DNA of 15,349 bases from Candidatus Peribacteria bacterium (GTDB lineage: Bacteria; Patescibacteriota; Gracilibacteria; UBA1369; GCA-2718715). Under the pieces are notes generated by a model. The model had not been told where the DNA came from. It searched no databases and saw nothing but the letters and a program-made list of their open reading frames with translations. Of the stretch, positions 13,567-15,349 are shown one piece after another. The stretch covers positions 1 through 15,349 of the forward strand of contig CALQZM010000014.1 in the NCBI GenBank assembly GCA_943349385.1, read 5' to 3'. Both the position numbers and the translations under genes were made by a program. Every line of letters starts with the position of its first letter. The stretch's first letter is position 1.

Positions 13567-14829
13567 ATGACTGACGAAAGCCAAAAATTACCTTTGCTAA
13601 ACACAGATAATAATGTGGTTGGTGCACCGAGTTTAAATGTAGCTCCTGAGCCAGGATCGAGTGAGGGATTAAAAGCTGATTCTGTAAAGAGTAGTTCGGT
13701 TGATATTCCTGTGAATTTGACGGAAAAACTGCATGATTTTGAAGATGCCCCACGTGAAGATGACCCGGTTTATATATCTGAAGTTGTTGAGAGGACTCAG
13801 AAAGCAAGTTCTGAGGCCAGTAAACCTAATTCAGGCACAAATACTAATTCTGATAACATAGATCCTACCCTAGAGCTTGATTCTGGTTTGGATGCTTTTT
13901 TGGAGCAATTAAATATAACTAGAAAACAGTTTTATTCATTTTTAATTGTTTTTATTATTTTGCTATTTGGTGTTGTTTTAAGTTTTTATTTTCTATTCAA
14001 ATTTTTTAGTGGTACGGCAGAAGAGGTAAAAGTTATTGGTGATGTAAAAATTGAGCAAACTCAAAATGCTGACGATTTAATAAATGATGATAATTCAAAA
14101 GATTCATTTTTTAGTAAAATTTCAAATTTGAATCCATTCAAGAGTGACGATAAAAATATTGAGCCAGTCTCTAGTGGTAAAGTTTCTGTGAAAGAAGATA
14201 TTAATAATGTTGAAACTAAATCTGATTCTACTGTTGTAGTAGCGAATACAATTGCGGCTCCTAGGCTTTTAAATGTAACGACAAATTCATTGAATGGTGT
14301 AAAAAAGATTGGTCAAACAAAAATTCAAGAAAATAGAATTAGTTATTACTTAAGAACTTATCGAAAGGTAAAAAACATTTATAATACTGATCTTTTTTCG
14401 TATTTGTCGCAAGTTCCAGACCGTAATAGGGGATTTGAGGCTTTCTTGGTACAGTTTAAAGGTTCTCTTGAGGAGTCTAGATTGGCTTATCAAAGTTTGA
14501 GTGACGAGATTGCGCAATATGATGCAAGGGTTAAAAAATTACAAGAAGATGCCAGTTTAATTGAGAATGCATTTTTCGATTCACTAGATGGTCTTGAATC
14601 AGAAGTTATTGCAGAGCGATTAAAAGCCTTTCAGGATATAAGTCAAAAGAAAGATATTGCCAATGCTGAACTGAAGGCACGTCAGGCTATTTCGGTAAAG
14701 TATAGTAAGTCAATTCCGTTGATTGAGTCTAAAATTAAAGCTATTGAAGTCAACAAGGATCCATTTGTTAAGGGGGTTAAAGTGGTTGATTACGAGCAAA
14801 TAGATTTGGATTTAATTATTGGGCAGTAG
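13567..14829 (+). CDS. Hypothetical single-pass membrane protein with C-terminal coiled coil
   Basis: I do not recognise this 420-residue protein. Residues 1-118 are acidic, Ser/Asn-rich and probably disordered. One strong membrane helix lies at about 122-147, rich in Phe, Leu and Ile. A second low-complexity polar stretch (about 150-225) follows. Then comes a folded part beginning near 228 (APRLLNVTTNSLNGVKKIG) and a long helical region (about 290-395) with a heptad-like pattern, for example LEESRLAYQSLSDEIAQYDA and ARVKKLQEDASLIENAF. Lys/Arg near the helix give no firm topology; the long acidic N-terminus could be cytoplasmic with the coiled coil outside. It has a strong promoter, no Shine-Dalgarno sequence and a TAG stop, and is followed by the RelA/SpoT gene after 51 bases. 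An envelope or cell-surface structural role is a guess. Confidence 0.82.
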   Translation: MTDESQKLPLLNTDNNVVGAPSLNVAPEPGSSEGLKADSVKSSSVDIPVNLTEKLHDFEDAPREDDPVYISEVVERTQKASSEASKPNSGTNTNSDNIDPTLELDSGLDAFLEQLNITRKQFYSFLIVFIILLFGVVLSFYFLFKFFSGTAEEVKVIGDVKIEQTQNADDLINDDNSKDSFFSKISNLNPFKSDDKNIEPVSSGKVSVKEDINNVETKSDSTVVVANTIAAPRLLNVTTNSLNGVKKIGQTKIQENRISYYLRTYRKVKNIYNTDLFSYLSQVPDRNRGFEAFLVQFKGSLEESRLAYQSLSDEIAQYDARVKKLQEDASLIENAFFDSLDGLESEVIAERLKAFQDISQKKDIANAELKARQAISVKYSKSIPLIESKIKAIEVNKDPFVKGVKVVDYEQIDLDLIIGQ

Positions 14830-14834
14830 TTTTA

Positions 14835-14864
14835 TTGATTTAATTGTGGATTGTCGGCTATAAT
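14835..14864 (+). promoter_or_regulatory. Promoter of the RelA/SpoT gene
   Basis: TTGATT (14835-14840) and a perfect TATAAT (14859-14864) are 18 bases apart. Transcription would start near 14871, only about ten bases before the ATG at 14881, so the mRNA would have a very short leader. Confidence 0.65.
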
Positions 14865-14880
14865 TAGCTAAGTTTTAAAT

Positions 14881-15349
14881 ATGCAAATGAAAACAATTCA
14901 ACAATTATTGGCTCAGATTGCTAAAAGAAAACTGCGAGTAAATTCTACTCGTATAAAACTAGCTTACGAATTCGCTGCTGCGGCTCATGATGGCCAAAAG
15001 CGTTTCTCAGGAGAGCCATATATTATTCATCCTATCGAAGTTGCCGCCAAACTTTTGGATTTCAATCCTGATGAAGATATGATTGTAGCAGCATTGCTGC
15101 ATGATGTTTCTGAAGATACTGAAAAAACTTTAGATGATATTGAAAATGTATTTGGACCTGGTGTCCGAAGTTTAGTTAGAGGACTTGAAAAACTTGCTAA
15201 GGTTCGGGCTCGGGTAGATGAGCCTCAAGTGGAAAATTTAAGAAAAATGTTCGTAGCGATGGCAACTGATTTGCGTGTGATTTTAATTAAATTGTGTGAT
15301 CGTTGGCATAATATGGAAACTTTAGATTTCGTACGTGAAGAAAAGCAAA
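14881..15349 (+). CDS. RelA/SpoT-family (p)ppGpp synthetase/hydrolase, 5' part only
   Basis: Only the first 156 codons are in the window; the frame is still open at the edge. They encode the N-terminal HD hydrolase domain of a Rel/SpoT homologue, the enzyme that makes and degrades the alarmone (p)ppGpp. Visible motifs are RFSGEPYIIHPIEVA (41-55, with the metal-ligand His50), AALLHDVSEDT (70-80, with the His74-Asp75 pair), VFGPGVRSLVRGLEKL (90-105) and ENLRKMFVAMATDLRVILIKLCDRWHNMETL (118-148, with Asp140). The HD metal ligands are present, so hydrolase activity is expected. Whether the synthetase, TGS and ACT domains follow cannot be seen. CDRWHNMETL departs slightly from the common ADRLHNMRTL. 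An in-frame ATG two codons later (14887) is an alternative start. Confidence 0.93.
   Translation, partial: MQMKTIQQLLAQIAKRKLRVNSTRIKLAYEFAAAAHDGQKRFSGEPYIIHPIEVAAKLLDFNPDEDMIVAALLHDVSEDTEKTLDDIENVFGPGVRSLVRGLEKLAKVRARVDEPQVENLRKMFVAMATDLRVILIKLCDRWHNMETLDFVREEKQ

Noticed and set aside
13559..13807. 82-residue minus-strand frame over the start of the coiled-coil membrane protein
   Set aside because: It would cross the plus-strand start and leader and shows no family features; the plus-strand gene has a strong promoter and full-length composition.
1..15349. UGA read as Gly throughout the window (genetic code 25)
   Set aside because: All intact genes read full length under the standard code with no internal TGA, and Gly is encoded by GGN codons. 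Recoded genomes normally show several in-frame TGA per gene.
1..15349. CRISPR array, transposon, phage or toxin-antitoxin locus
   Set aside because: I found no regularly spaced repeats, transposase motifs, integrase, Cas-like proteins or small paired toxin/antitoxin genes.

Overview
The window is very AT-rich, densely coded bacterial chromosome. Sixteen genes are supported, plus one broken small gene at the left edge. The housekeeping content (pyrH, frr, rseP, dnaA, mltG, ybaB, rplY, pepA, a RelA/SpoT gene), the short intergenic gaps, several membrane-anchored proteins of no known family and the lack of Shine-Dalgarno sequences suggest a small-genome lineage. A Candidate Phyla Radiation (Patescibacteria) bacterium, possibly near Peregrinibacteria/Gracilibacteria, is my best guess. 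That placement is inference and was not tested by phylogeny. All fifteen stop codons I could read for intact genes are TAA or TAG; none is TGA.

Layout. Positions 1-488 hold no intact gene, only a promoter-like site and a small secreted-protein remnant broken by a frameshift and an in-frame TGA. Positions 489-3795 form a tight plus-strand cluster: a small tail-anchored protein, pyrH (UMP kinase), frr (ribosome recycling factor) and rseP (site-2 protease). dnaA (3872-5317) follows, then a membrane-anchored FecR/Ig-like protein (5398-6990). A two-way terminator separates these from the minus-strand ybaB-mltG pair, whose reading frames overlap by one base. Overlapping divergent promoters at 8458-8504 serve ybaB-mltG leftwards and rplY (bL25) rightwards. 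rplY ends in a strong hairpin terminator.

Positions 9242-10605 hold two minus-strand genes of poorly known function, each with its own promoter. The divergent gene at 10747-11586 encodes a PanC (pantothenate synthetase) homologue that appears to have lost its nucleotide-binding signatures. It converges on, and slightly overlaps, a minus-strand DUF2203-pepA pair. The right end carries a large single-pass membrane protein with a coiled coil, then the start of a RelA/SpoT stringent-response gene cut by the window edge.

Together the genes cover nucleotide supply, ribosome recycling and assembly, replication initiation, envelope maintenance (RseP, MltG, FecR-Ig protein), peptide turnover and the stringent response. 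I see no CRISPR array, transposase, phage gene or toxin-antitoxin pair. The points most worth a second look are the absence of TGA stops beside a gene remnant containing in-frame TGA, the uniformly SD-less starts, the motif-depleted PanC homologue with a 15-bp inverted repeat around its start, an 11-bp inverted repeat over the promoter of the DUF3006-like gene, and three unrecognised proteins.
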